Assembly: GCA_027023915.1 (NCBI GenBank)
Contig: JALVUB010000154.1
Coordinates: forward strand, 1 to 7,453
Origin: Sedimenticola sp.
GTDB lineage: Bacteria > Pseudomonadota > Gammaproteobacteria > Chromatiales > Chromatiaceae
Reading direction: 5' to 3'
DNA: 7,453 nt
Shown: piece after piece, positions 1 through 6,663 of the stretch
How positions within the stretch are numbered: the first letter of the stretch is position 1
Layout of the letters: each line of letters opens with the position of its first letter
Program-made: the position numbers and the translations under genes
Notes under the pieces: generated by a model
The model's database searches: none
What the model was told of the DNA's origin: nothing
The model's input: the letters and a program-made list of their open reading frames with translations, nothing else

Positions 1-320
1 AGGGGGTTATAATCAAAGCGCCCGAAGGGCGCGCGGTAAAAGCCGTTCATGGGGGACGGGTGGCCTATGCCGACTGGCTGAGGGGCTATGGTTTGCTTCT
101 CATCATCGACCACGGCGACGGCTACACGACCCTCTATGGTCATAATCAAAGCCTTCTGAAAGAGGTCGGCGACTGGGTTGAAGAGGGGGAGACCATCGGT
201 TTCGCCGGTCGCAGCGGGGGTTTCAGCTATCCCGGCATCTACTTTGGAATCCGCCACGCCGGCAAGCCGGTGAATCCGGTGAAGTGGTGCCGAAGGCCCA
301 AGGGCAGCAAAACGGGTTGA
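1..320 (+). CDS. envC: Murein hydrolase activator EnvC, C-terminal LytM (M23-like) domain, 5' end cut off
   Basis: This is the 3' end of a gene open from the left edge; codons run from base 3 and the stop is TGA at 318-320. The visible 105 residues form a LytM/peptidase M23 fold and closely follow E. coli EnvC, with segments such as DWLRGYG, DHGDGY, LYGHNQSLLKEVGDWVE and GKPVNPVKWC. EnvC is a periplasmic coiled-coil plus LytM protein recruited by FtsEX that activates the amidases AmiA and AmiB during septal peptidoglycan splitting. It does not cut peptidoglycan itself. That fits here: the HxH zinc-ligand motif of active M23 enzymes is replaced (the segment reads PGIYFGI), so the domain should be non-catalytic. 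The N-terminal coiled coil and signal peptide lie outside the window. The stop codon TGA forms part of the Shine-Dalgarno of the next gene, consistent with co-transcription. Confidence 0.93.
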   Translation, partial: GVIIKAPEGRAVKAVHGGRVAYADWLRGYGLLLIIDHGDGYTTLYGHNQSLLKEVGDWVEEGETIGFAGRSGGFSYPGIYFGIRHAGKPVNPVKWCRRPKGSKTG

Positions 321-329
321 GGATCTTCG

Positions 330-1625
330 ATGAAAAAATATTTTGAGAAGGGAAGATGCGCCGCCTGGCTCGCCTGCCTGCTGCTGGTGGCGGTTTTGCC
401 GGTCGCCGCCAATGCCAAGAACGAAGGGCTGCCGCTCAAGGAGCTCCGCATCTTTGCCAATATCTTCGGGCAGATCAAGCAAGAATATGTCGAGCCGGTC
501 AGCGACAGGGATCTTCTCGAACACGCCATTCGCGGCATGCTCGAAGGGCTCGATCCCCATTCCGCCTACCTGGACGAGAAGGACTACAAAGCGCTGCAGG
601 AAGGCACCACCGGCGAGTTTGGCGGGTTGGGAATCGAAGTGGGCATGGAAGACGGCTTTATCAAAGTGATCTCGCCCATTGACGACACCCCAGCCCAGCG
701 TGCCGGCATCAAGGCAGGCGACCTCATTATCCGGCTCGATGAACGGCCTGTAAAAGGCATGAGCCTGGACGAGGCGGTAAAGCTCATGCGCGGCAAGCCG
801 GGCACTTCGATCAAGCTGACCGTGCAGCGCAACGGCGTGCCCAAGCCGCTGGTGTTCAAGATCACGCGCGCCATCATCAAACAGGCCAGCGTCAAATGGA
901 AGCTGTTGGAGCCCGGCTTTGGTTACATCCGCATTTCCCAGTTTCAGTCGCCCACGCCCCAGGAACTGCTGCGCGCGCTGCGCAAGCTCAAGCATAAGAA
1001 CGGGGGTCAGCTGCGCGGGCTGGTGCTCGATCTACGTAACAATCCCGGCGGCGTGCTCCAGGCGGCGGTGGCGGTGAGTGACGCTTTTCTCGACAAGGGG
1101 CTTATCGTCTATACCCAGGGTCGCAAAAAGTCTTCCCGCCTCGACTTCAAGGCCCAGCCCGGTGACGAGTTGCACGGCGCGCCCATGGTGGTGTTGGTGA
1201 ACGAGGGCACAGCTTCCGCTTCCGAGATCGTTGCCGGTGCCCTTCAGGACCACAAGCGCGCGGTAATCATGGGGCGCACCACTTTCGGTAAGGGTTCGGT
1301 ACAGTCCGTCATTCCAATTAGTGACAAAATCGCCATAAAACTGACCACGGCGCGCTACTATACTCCCAGTGGACGCTCCATTCAGGCCGAGGGGATCGAG
1401 CCGGATATCGTGCTTAACAAGGTGAAGCTGGAGCCAGTGAAACAGAGCCCCTACCATCTGCGCGAAGCGGATCTGGCCGACCACCTCGCCAATCCCAATG
1501 GCCATTCCGCGCGCAGGAAGAGCAAGGGCAAGCACACTGACAAACTGTTGAAAAAGGATTTCGAGCTGAACGAGGCCATCAATCTGCTTCGGGGCCTGGC
1601 TGTTTTTGCGGACTCCCGGCATTGA
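330..1625 (+). CDS. ctpA: Carboxy-terminal processing protease, S41 family with PDZ domain (CtpA-type)
   Basis: A 431-residue periplasmic serine protease of the tail-specific family, which trims or degrades envelope proteins from their C-termini. Residues 1-29 form a signal peptide (basic MKKYFEKGR, hydrophobic core, cleavage probably after AANA). Residues 32-90 are the helical N-terminal part, with the typical YVEPV and GMLEGLDPHSAYL segments. About 96-180 is the PDZ domain. The protease core follows, including the LVLDLRNNPGG segment (231-241). Aligning the Ser-Lys spacing with E. coli Prc (Ser430/Lys455, 25 apart) gives catalytic Ser296 in TASASE and Lys321 in FGKG, so the enzyme should be active. 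The end (residues 405-425) carries the usual DFELNEAINLLRGL tail. The ATG at 330 is preceded by GAGG at 319-322 with 7 bp spacing. The gene lies 9 bp after envC, a neighbour pair common in proteobacteria and consistent with linked peptidoglycan-hydrolase control. Which substrate it cuts cannot be read from sequence. Confidence 0.95.
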   Translation: MKKYFEKGRCAAWLACLLLVAVLPVAANAKNEGLPLKELRIFANIFGQIKQEYVEPVSDRDLLEHAIRGMLEGLDPHSAYLDEKDYKALQEGTTGEFGGLGIEVGMEDGFIKVISPIDDTPAQRAGIKAGDLIIRLDERPVKGMSLDEAVKLMRGKPGTSIKLTVQRNGVPKPLVFKITRAIIKQASVKWKLLEPGFGYIRISQFQSPTPQELLRALRKLKHKNGGQLRGLVLDLRNNPGGVLQAAVAVSDAFLDKGLIVYTQGRKKSSRLDFKAQPGDELHGAPMVVLVNEGTASASEIVAGALQDHKRAVIMGRTTFGKGSVQSVIPISDKIAIKLTTARYYTPSGRSIQAEGIEPDIVLNKVKLEPVKQSPYHLREADLADHLANPNGHSARRKSKGKHTDKLLKKDFELNEAINLLRGLAVFADSRH

Positions 1626-1627
1626 AC

Positions 1628-1633
1628 GAGGAG
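1628..1633 (+). promoter_or_regulatory. Shine-Dalgarno of the yajL-type gene
   Basis: GAGGAG sits 6 bp before the ATG at 1640 and directly after the ctpA stop (1623-1625). It decides the start: the open frame extends upstream to a TTG at 1622 overlapping the ctpA stop, but that TTG has no ribosome site of its own. The ATG product also begins, like other YajL/DJ-1 proteins, just before the first beta strand. Confidence 0.7.
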
Positions 1634-1639
1634 AGCATC

Positions 1640-2206
1640 ATGGCAAGAGTACTTGTACCTCTGGCGGAAGGATGTGAAGAGCTGGAAGCCGTCACCATCA
1701 TTGATCTGCTGCGGCGGGCCGGCATCGAGGTGGTCACCGCCGGCCTGAAAGAGGGGCCGGTGAAGTGCAGCCGTGGCGTGGTGTTGCTGCCTGACACCAC
1801 CCTGGACGAGGTGGTGTCCGAAAATTTCGACATGGTGGTGTTGCCCGGCGGACTGCCCGGCGCCGACCATCTGGAGAACGATTCGCGCATCCGCGAGCTG
1901 CTGCAACGGATGGCGCGCGAGGGCCGTTATACGGCAGCCATCTGCGCCGCGCCCAAGGTGCTGGCGGTTGCTGGATTGTTGGAATCACGCGAGGCCACCT
2001 CCTACCCCGGTGTGCTGGAGGCGATGGAGTTGCCTTCCACCCGCCTGTTGCAAAAACCGGTTGTGGCGGATGGTGGTGTCATCACCTCGCGGGGGCCGGG
2101 CACCGCCATGGATTTCGCCCTGGCCCTGGTTGAGAAGTTGCTTGGTGAAGAAGCACGTCGCTCAGTGGAGGAGCCTCTTATGCGGCCTGAACCCCAGGGA
2201 CGATGA
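1640..2206 (+). CDS. yajL: DJ-1/PfpI family protein, YajL-like (protein deglycase/chaperone type)
   Basis: A 188-residue cytoplasmic protein of the DJ-1/ThiJ/PfpI superfamily, close in length to human DJ-1 (189) and E. coli YajL (196). Landmarks follow the family in order: ARVLVPLAEGCEELEAVT at the N-terminus, with Glu16 matching DJ-1 Glu18; CSRGV at 43-47; VVLPGG at 66-71; the nucleophile elbow AAICAAP with Cys102 matching DJ-1 Cys106; and SRGPGTAMDFAL near 150-161. The position of DJ-1 His126 is a Tyr (Tyr122 in SYPG), as bacterial YajL proteins also lack that His. The family is linked to protection against oxidative and carbonyl damage; the glyoxalase and deglycase activities are debated. 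The older name ThiJ (thiamin) is not supported by this context. The gene is 14 bp after ctpA and overlaps the next gene by 4 bp (ATGA), so translational coupling is likely. Confidence 0.92.
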   Translation: MARVLVPLAEGCEELEAVTIIDLLRRAGIEVVTAGLKEGPVKCSRGVVLLPDTTLDEVVSENFDMVVLPGGLPGADHLENDSRIRELLQRMAREGRYTAAICAAPKVLAVAGLLESREATSYPGVLEAMELPSTRLLQKPVVADGGVITSRGPGTAMDFALALVEKLLGEEARRSVEEPLMRPEPQGR

Positions 2207-3432
2207 GACGGCGCGGGCCACGGTGGTGGCTATGGCTTCTTGGTCTGCCGCTGCTGTTGGTCGTGCTTGCCCACTGGGGTTTCTATTTCTATGTCCACCA
2301 CCGTCTGCAGGCATTCTCCGCTTTCCTGAAATATGACCGCCTGAAAACCTCTCTGTTGGGCAGCGTGGAGCTTTCGGGGCTGCGCCTGCCTGTTCCCGCT
2401 TTTCCTGAACCGCTGCAAGCCCGTTGGGTTGTGTTGCGTGGGCCGGCGGTCTACCAGTATCTGGCGGGCCACAATCCGCTCTCCGGCTTGGCGCCACCCA
2501 AACGACTTCTGCTTGGTATCGAGGGAATTCATCTGCCGTTGTCCGCCGGCGGTGGCGGCAGTTGTGAGCCTGGGCAAGGGGTGACGCCGGGGTTGTTTCG
2601 CAAACTTGGTCTCAAAGCGCTGGACGGAGATGTCCTGATCCGCTACCGATTCGATCCTTCCGCCGCTTCGCTGCGAAGCGAGGGCGAGTTGGAGTTTCAC
2701 GGCCTGGGAAGATTGGTGGTGGCCTCGATGCTGAAGAACTTCACCGAAGCCGCTTTTCGTGAGAACGATCCCTCTCGCGCGCTGCTGTCACATCTCAAGC
2801 TCACCGCCAGGGTGGAGCCCCATTTCGGCCGCATGCTGGTCAACGATTGCAATATGGGTGGTGCCGAAAGGCTTTTTCAACGGTTGAATTTCCAACTGGC
2901 GTGGGTGGGACTCGAGCTTACGCCTGAATCGAAAATGGTGGTCAGGAATTACCTCCAGGACTGGGGGGAGCTGGAAGTGGAGCTGTCGCCGCCCATGCCG
3001 GTGAATTTGGCGTTGCTTTCCCTGGGGCGACCGGACCGGCTTGGCGACAAGCTGGGCCTGGCGGCGCGAATCAACGGCACCCCGTTGACCTTCATCAACA
3101 CCGTGGCGCCGGCGGGACGGTTTTCCCAGGGGGCAGGAAGCTTTTCCGCGTCCCGCACAGTGGTTCACTGGGGATTCCGCCGGGTAACGCCCGGCGAACT
3201 GAAGCGTTATCTGGGTTCGAGGGTGCGTCTGCAGGAGCGGGGAGACCCGGTGCGCGAGGGAATACTGGTCAAAGTGGGAAAGCATGTGGCGGTGGTGGAG
3301 CGCCATTTGCAGGGCGGTGTTCTGAGCGCCTATATCAAGCTTTCGGAGCTGGTGCGCGCTGAAGTGTGGAGCAAGGAGGTGAAGAAAGTGCCTTCGAAAT
3401 CAACCCCGCAACCCGCGGGCGGCCACCACTAG
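2203..3432 (+). CDS. Unrecognised membrane-anchored protein with AsmA/DUF945-like N-terminus
   Basis: A 409-residue protein that I do not recognise by name. Residues 1-7 are basic (MRRRGPR) and about 8-31 are a strongly hydrophobic helix, which suggests a single N-terminal anchor with the rest in the periplasm. Residues 32-65 (YVHHRL, then LKTSLLGSVELSGLRLPVP) resemble the opening of AsmA- or DUF945-type periplasmic proteins, where strands follow the membrane helix; this is an impression, not a family assignment. The middle (about 100-300) alternates predicted strands and short helices, with a Gly-rich SAGGGGS spot at 114-120. The last folded part (about 327-390) looks like a separate small beta-barrel, and the tail 391-409 is basic, then Pro/Gly/His-rich. 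The ATG overlaps the yajL stop (ATGA), and AGGGA lies just upstream. The 3' end overlaps the convergent ubiB by 33 bp. The real-gene call rests on length, overlap geometry and coherent protein character. Confidence 0.8.
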   Translation: MRRRGPRWWLWLLGLPLLLVVLAHWGFYFYVHHRLQAFSAFLKYDRLKTSLLGSVELSGLRLPVPAFPEPLQARWVVLRGPAVYQYLAGHNPLSGLAPPKRLLLGIEGIHLPLSAGGGGSCEPGQGVTPGLFRKLGLKALDGDVLIRYRFDPSAASLRSEGELEFHGLGRLVVASMLKNFTEAAFRENDPSRALLSHLKLTARVEPHFGRMLVNDCNMGGAERLFQRLNFQLAWVGLELTPESKMVVRNYLQDWGELEVELSPPMPVNLALLSLGRPDRLGDKLGLAARINGTPLTFINTVAPAGRFSQGAGSFSASRTVVHWGFRRVTPGELKRYLGSRVRLQERGDPVREGILVKVGKHVAVVERHLQGGVLSAYIKLSELVRAEVWSKEVKKVPSKSTPQPAGGHH

Positions 3433-5049
3433 GCCCGCCAAGCCCAATCCGCCGCTGGCCCAGGGCAGCAGAGTGTCTGAAATGAGGGGTGAGCCCATGC
3501 CGCCCAGCAGGATGGCGCCCAGAAAGAAAGTGCCGCCTACCAGTATGTGACGCTGCTGCCTGTGACTTTCTTTCATTTCACGGCGTAGCTGCTGAAGTTC
3601 TTTCGACTTCCAGTTGATGGTGAGCTTCCCTTCCGCCGCCTGGCTGAGCACCTTGTAGGCCAGGTGGGGCACCTCGGGCAGTTCTTCCGAGAGCTGGGGC
3701 GCGCTCTCCTTCACCCGGCGCAGGAAGGCCCTGGGCCCCACTTGCTCCGCCAGCCAGCGCTCCATGAAGGGCTTGGCGGTGGCCCACAGGTCCAGTTCGG
3801 GATAGAGCATCCGCCCCAGTCCCTCGATGTTGAGCAGGGTCTTCTCCAGCAGCACCAGTTGCGGCTGCACTTCCATGTCGAAGCGGCGCGCGGTCTGGAA
3901 CAGGCGCAGCAGGAAGTGGCCGAAGGAGATCTCGGCGATGGGCTTCTCCCAGATGGGCTCGCTCACGGTGCGGATGGCCGCCTCGAACTCCTCCACCCGG
4001 GTGCCGGGCGGCACCCAGCCCGACTCCACGTGCAGCTCGGCCACCCGCCGGTAGTCGCGGTGGAAGAAGGCGAGCAGGTTCTCGGCCAGATAGCGCTGGT
4101 CCTCTCGCGTGAGGGTGCCCATGATGCCGAAATCGACGCTGATGTAGCGGCCGTCGGGTGCCACGAAGATGTTGCCGGGGTGCATGTCGGCGTGGAAGAA
4201 GTTGTCGCGGAACACCTGGGTGAAAAAGATCTCCACGCCGCGCTCGCCCAGCAGCGCCATGGAGATGCCCTGCCGCTTGAGTTCTTCCACTTGGTCCACC
4301 GGAGTGCCGTGGATGCGTTCCATCACCAGCACCTCGCGGCGGCAGTAGTCCCAGTAGACCTCGGGAATGTAGAGCATCTCGCTGTCGAGCCAGTTGCGCC
4401 GCAACTGGGAGGCGTTGGCCGCCTCGCGCAGCAGGTCCAGCTCGTCGAAGATGGTCTTTTCGTACTCCTGCACCACCTCCACCAGCCGCAGCCGGCGCGC
4501 CTCCTTCGAATAGCGCACCGCCAGCCGCGCCAGGGTGTACATCAGCTCGATGTCACGCCGGATGGCTTTCTCGATGCCGGGGCGCACCACCTTGACGATC
4601 ACCTCGGTGCCGTCGTGGAGGGTGGCGGCGTGGACCTGGGCGATGGAGGCCGACGCCAGGGGCTGTTCGTCGAAGCGGGCAAAGAGGTGGCCCACCTCGT
4701 CGCCCAGGGCCGCCTCGATGATGCGGCGCGCCTCGCTGCCAGGGAAAGGGGGCACCTGGTCCTGGAGCTTGACCAGCTCCTCGGCGATCTCGTCGGGGAG
4801 CAGGTCGCGGCGGGTGGAGAGAATCTGGCCGAACTTGACCCAGATGGGGCCCAGCTCCTCCAGGGTGCGGCGGATGCGCACGCCATAGCCGGGACGCTGG
4901 CCGCGCTGGAGCCAGTAGAAGGGGGAGAGAAAGCGGAAGAAGCGGATGGGACGAAAGAGGTGGGCGGCGAGGATGAACTCGTCCAGCCCGTTGCGCAGCA
5001 GCACCCAGGTGATGTGGGCCACCCGCAGCCCCTGGCGCAGGGGGATCAT
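3400..5049 (-). CDS. ubiB: UbiB, atypical kinase/ATPase of ubiquinone biosynthesis
   Basis: A 549-residue protein (E. coli UbiB is 546) of the UbiB/COQ8/ABC1 atypical-kinase family. It is needed for the ubiquinone ring-modification steps and is thought to act as an ATPase that helps extract or deliver lipid precursors at the inner membrane. The family motifs are all present: KxGQ at 72-75 (VKFGQ), the Ala-rich loop ASASIAQVH at 132-140 that replaces a kinase P-loop, Lys153 in VIVKVVRP, the FDELDLLREAANA segment at 201-213, HADMHPGN at 286-293 and the metal-binding DFG at 306-308. Two hydrophobic C-terminal segments (about 502-519 and 527-546) are the usual membrane hairpin. The ATG overlaps the ubiJ stop (ATGA), giving the order ubiE-ubiJ-ubiB as in E. 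coli. The 3' end runs 33 bp into the convergent plus-strand gene. No tat genes follow, unlike E. coli. Confidence 0.97.
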   Translation of the reverse strand: MIPLRQGLRVAHITWVLLRNGLDEFILAAHLFRPIRFFRFLSPFYWLQRGQRPGYGVRIRRTLEELGPIWVKFGQILSTRRDLLPDEIAEELVKLQDQVPPFPGSEARRIIEAALGDEVGHLFARFDEQPLASASIAQVHAATLHDGTEVIVKVVRPGIEKAIRRDIELMYTLARLAVRYSKEARRLRLVEVVQEYEKTIFDELDLLREAANASQLRRNWLDSEMLYIPEVYWDYCRREVLVMERIHGTPVDQVEELKRQGISMALLGERGVEIFFTQVFRDNFFHADMHPGNIFVAPDGRYISVDFGIMGTLTREDQRYLAENLLAFFHRDYRRVAELHVESGWVPPGTRVEEFEAAIRTVSEPIWEKPIAEISFGHFLLRLFQTARRFDMEVQPQLVLLEKTLLNIEGLGRMLYPELDLWATAKPFMERWLAEQVGPRAFLRRVKESAPQLSEELPEVPHLAYKVLSQAAEGKLTINWKSKELQQLRREMKESHRQQRHILVGGTFFLGAILLGGMGSPLISDTLLPWASGGLGLAGLVVAARGLRG

Positions 5050-5672
5050 CCGTCCGCTTTCCCCAGTTTCCGTTCCAGCAGCTTCACCCGCGCCTCCAGC
5101 CGCTCGGCGTCGTCGCGCAGCTCATCCACCTGTTCGATGAATTCTTCCACTTCCGCGGCGGTGGGTAGCAGGCGCGCCTCCTCGGTGAGGTATTCGCCCA
5201 GGTCGCGGGCCAGGCGGTCGCCGGTCTCTTCGGCATAGCGTTTGAGGTGGCGACCGGCGCTGCCCAGCTCGTGGGCCACCAGGTCGCCGGTGAATTTTGA
5301 CAGCTGCTCTTCCCAGTCGATGTCGAGCTCCGCCAGGGTGGCGCCGAAGTCGTGGGCCAGGGCGGTGTCGCCGCTGATGGCGACCCTGCCGGCAAAGAGC
5401 TGGCGGCTGCCCTCCTCGGTATCGCCGGAGCGCACCAGGTCCAGCGGCGAGCCGCTGAGGAGGGCGTCGGGCTCGCCCTCGATGTCGCCCAGCAGTTGCA
5501 GGCGGCCCTTCTCGTCGGGAACGAAGTAGAGGGTGATCTCCGGGCCGCGCAGGTGGATGCCGATCACCTTGCCGTGGTGGCGGGCCAGCCGTTCCATGGC
5601 CAGCGGGTCGAGGGCCAGCAGGGCGTTGACCGCTTTCTCCAGGGAGGCGAGGGCGAGGTCACGGGTGCTCAT
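5046..5672 (-). CDS. ubiJ: UbiJ, SCP2-domain accessory factor of ubiquinone biosynthesis
   Basis: A 208-residue protein (E. coli UbiJ is about 201) with an SCP2 sterol-carrier-like domain at roughly 13-112 and a charged C-terminal coiled coil at about 172-205 (EVEEFIEQVDELRDDAERLE and onward). In E. coli, UbiJ binds isoprenoid lipids such as ubiquinone intermediates and, with UbiK, supports the soluble Ubi complex of hydroxylases and methyltransferases. It is not an enzyme. The linking segment DWEEQLSKFTGDLVAHELG (119-137) is typical of UbiJ. The gene lies 6 bp after ubiE and overlaps ubiB by 4 bp. The ATG has no evident Shine-Dalgarno (the upstream bases read TTACCC), so translation is probably coupled to ubiE. 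The call rests on the SCP2-like N-terminus together with its place between ubiE and ubiB. Confidence 0.92.
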   Translation of the reverse strand: MSTRDLALASLEKAVNALLALDPLAMERLARHHGKVIGIHLRGPEITLYFVPDEKGRLQLLGDIEGEPDALLSGSPLDLVRSGDTEEGSRQLFAGRVAISGDTALAHDFGATLAELDIDWEEQLSKFTGDLVAHELGSAGRHLKRYAEETGDRLARDLGEYLTEEARLLPTAAEVEEFIEQVDELRDDAERLEARVKLLERKLGKADG

Positions 5673-5678
5673 GGGTAA

Positions 5679-6431
5679 TCAGAATTTGAAGCCCCGGTGG
5701 ATGGCCACCACCCCGCCGGTGAGGTTGTGGTAGTCGCAGCGCTCGAAGCCGGCCTGCTCCATCATCGTCTTGAGGGTCTCCTGGTCGGGGTGGACGCGGA
5801 TGGACTCGGCCAGGTAGCGGTAGCTCTCTTCGTCGTTCACCACCAGCTTGCCCATCTTCGGCAGCAGGGTGAAGGAGTAGAGGTCGTAGACCTTCTGCAG
5901 CGGCCTGCTCACCGGGTGGGAGAACTCCAGTACCAGCGCGCGCCCGCCGGGCTTGAGGGCGGCATACATGGCTTCCAGGGCCTTCTGCTTGTCGGTGACG
6001 TTGCGCAGGCCGAAGCCGATGGTGATGCAGTCGAAAGTGTTGTCGGGAAAGGGGAGCTGCTCGGCGTTGACCTGGGCGTACTGGACGTTGCCGGCGCGGC
6101 CGTGGTCGAGCATGCGATCGCGCCCGGTGCGCAGCATGCTGGCGTTGATGTCGGTCATCAGCACCAGCCCCTCGGGGCCCACCAGGCCGGCGAAGCGTTC
6201 CGCCAGGTCGCCGGTGCCGGCGGCCAGGTCGAGCACCTTCTGTCCCGCGCGCACGCCGGCCAGCTCCACCGCGAAGCGTTTCCAGAGGCGGTGGATGCCG
6301 AAGGACATGAGGTCATTCATCAGGTCGTAGCGCGAGGCCACGGAGTCGAACACCCCCTTCACCAGGGTGGCCTTCTCCTCCTTCGCCACCTTGCGGAAGC
6401 CGAAATGGGTCTCTTCGCTTGCGTGGTTCAT
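5679..6431 (-). CDS. ubiE: UbiE, C-methyltransferase of ubiquinone and menaquinone biosynthesis
   Basis: A 250-residue class I SAM-dependent methyltransferase (E. coli UbiE is 251). It adds the ring C-methyl group to the demethoxy-type benzoquinol intermediate of ubiquinone synthesis, and to demethylmenaquinol where menaquinone is made. Sequence signs: ETHFGFRKVAKEEK at the N-terminus, VFDSVASRYDLMNDLMSFGIHRLWKRF before the core, the SAM-binding loop LDLAAGTGD at 67-75, FPDNTFDCITIGFGLRNVTDK ending at 148, VRVHP-type segment SIRVHPDQETLKTMM, and the family C-terminus HRGFKF at 245-250. The open frame continues upstream to a TTG at 6461, but the ATG at 6431 is preferred because GAGG lies 5 bp before it and the product then matches the usual length. 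It is the first gene of the ubiEJB cluster, separated from the upstream DUF971 gene by a large palindromic repeat. I found no convincing promoter in the 44 bp between the repeat and the ATG, though one inside the repeat is possible. Confidence 0.97.
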   Translation of the reverse strand: MNHASEETHFGFRKVAKEEKATLVKGVFDSVASRYDLMNDLMSFGIHRLWKRFAVELAGVRAGQKVLDLAAGTGDLAERFAGLVGPEGLVLMTDINASMLRTGRDRMLDHGRAGNVQYAQVNAEQLPFPDNTFDCITIGFGLRNVTDKQKALEAMYAALKPGGRALVLEFSHPVSRPLQKVYDLYSFTLLPKMGKLVVNDEESYRYLAESIRVHPDQETLKTMMEQAGFERCDYHNLTGGVVAIHRGFKF

Positions 6432-6436
6432 GTCGA

Positions 6437-6440
6437 CCTC
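6437..6440 (-). promoter_or_regulatory. Shine-Dalgarno of ubiE
   Basis: On the minus strand GAGG (the plus strand reads CCTC) is placed 5 bp before the ATG at 6431. It settles the start there and not at the upstream in-frame TTG at 6461. Just beyond it, 6446-6460 can pair as a small stem (TGGGG with CCCCA), close enough to the ribosome site to affect it, but too short to claim a function. Confidence 0.6.
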
Positions 6441-6475
6441 GTTTGTGGGGCTCACCCCCAATCACAGAACCCGAT

Positions 6476-6501
6476 ACCTGTAGGTCGGGCTTCAGCCCGA
6501 C
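6476..6501 (+). repeat. REP-like hairpin, left outer arm
   Basis: The unit begins ACCTGTAGG and continues into GTCGGGC-TTCA-GCCCGAC, a 7 bp stem with a four-base loop. The GTAG(G) followed by a short GC-rich palindrome is the general form of REP sequences mobilised by RAYT (REP-associated tyrosine) transposases. No RAYT gene is in the window. Confidence 0.75.
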
Positions 6502-6580
6502 AGACCGGGTGCCTGGTTTCAATCCATTCGCGGGGCCGGTGGGGGCTTCTTCCTGGCGGGGACGCCGTGAATACATCCCT

Positions 6581-6610
6581 GTAGGCTTTGCGGCAGCTTC
6601 CCTGCTGCCG
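6581..6610 (+). repeat. REP-like hairpin in the core of the palindrome
   Basis: GTAGG at 6581-6585 is followed by a palindrome, CGGCAGC (6591-6597) and GCTGCCG (6604-6610), a 7 bp stem with a six-base loop. The layout repeats that of the outer arms (GTAGG, then hairpin) but with an unrelated stem sequence, so it is a second REP-like type. Assignment is by form only. Confidence 0.55.
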
Positions 6611-6663
6611 AAACCCCGCCAGGAAGAAGCCCCCACCGGCCTCCAAGCCTTGCCGCAAGGTTC

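Noticed and set aside
1622..1642. TTG at 1622 as the start of the yajL-type gene
   Set aside because: The ATG at 1640 has GAGGAG at good spacing and matches the family N-terminus; the extra six residues have no support.
3664..5238. Long plus-strand open frame (524 codons) antisense to ubiB and ubiJ
   Set aside because: It is the complement of two well-supported genes in GC-rich DNA. Its product is a low-complexity His/Val/Leu/Gly-rich string with no domain pattern, and it crosses the ubiB-ubiJ junction.
6446..6460. Riboswitch or attenuator before ubiE
   Set aside because: Only a 5 bp stem is visible, with no known riboswitch core or leader peptide.
6429..6461. TTG at 6461 as the start of ubiE
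   Set aside because: The ATG at 6431 has GAGG 5 bp upstream and gives the normal family length.
5697..6584. Plus-strand open frame (295 codons) antisense to ubiE
   Set aside because: It is a shadow of ubiE with similar His/Val/Gly-biased composition, and it runs on into the palindromic repeat.
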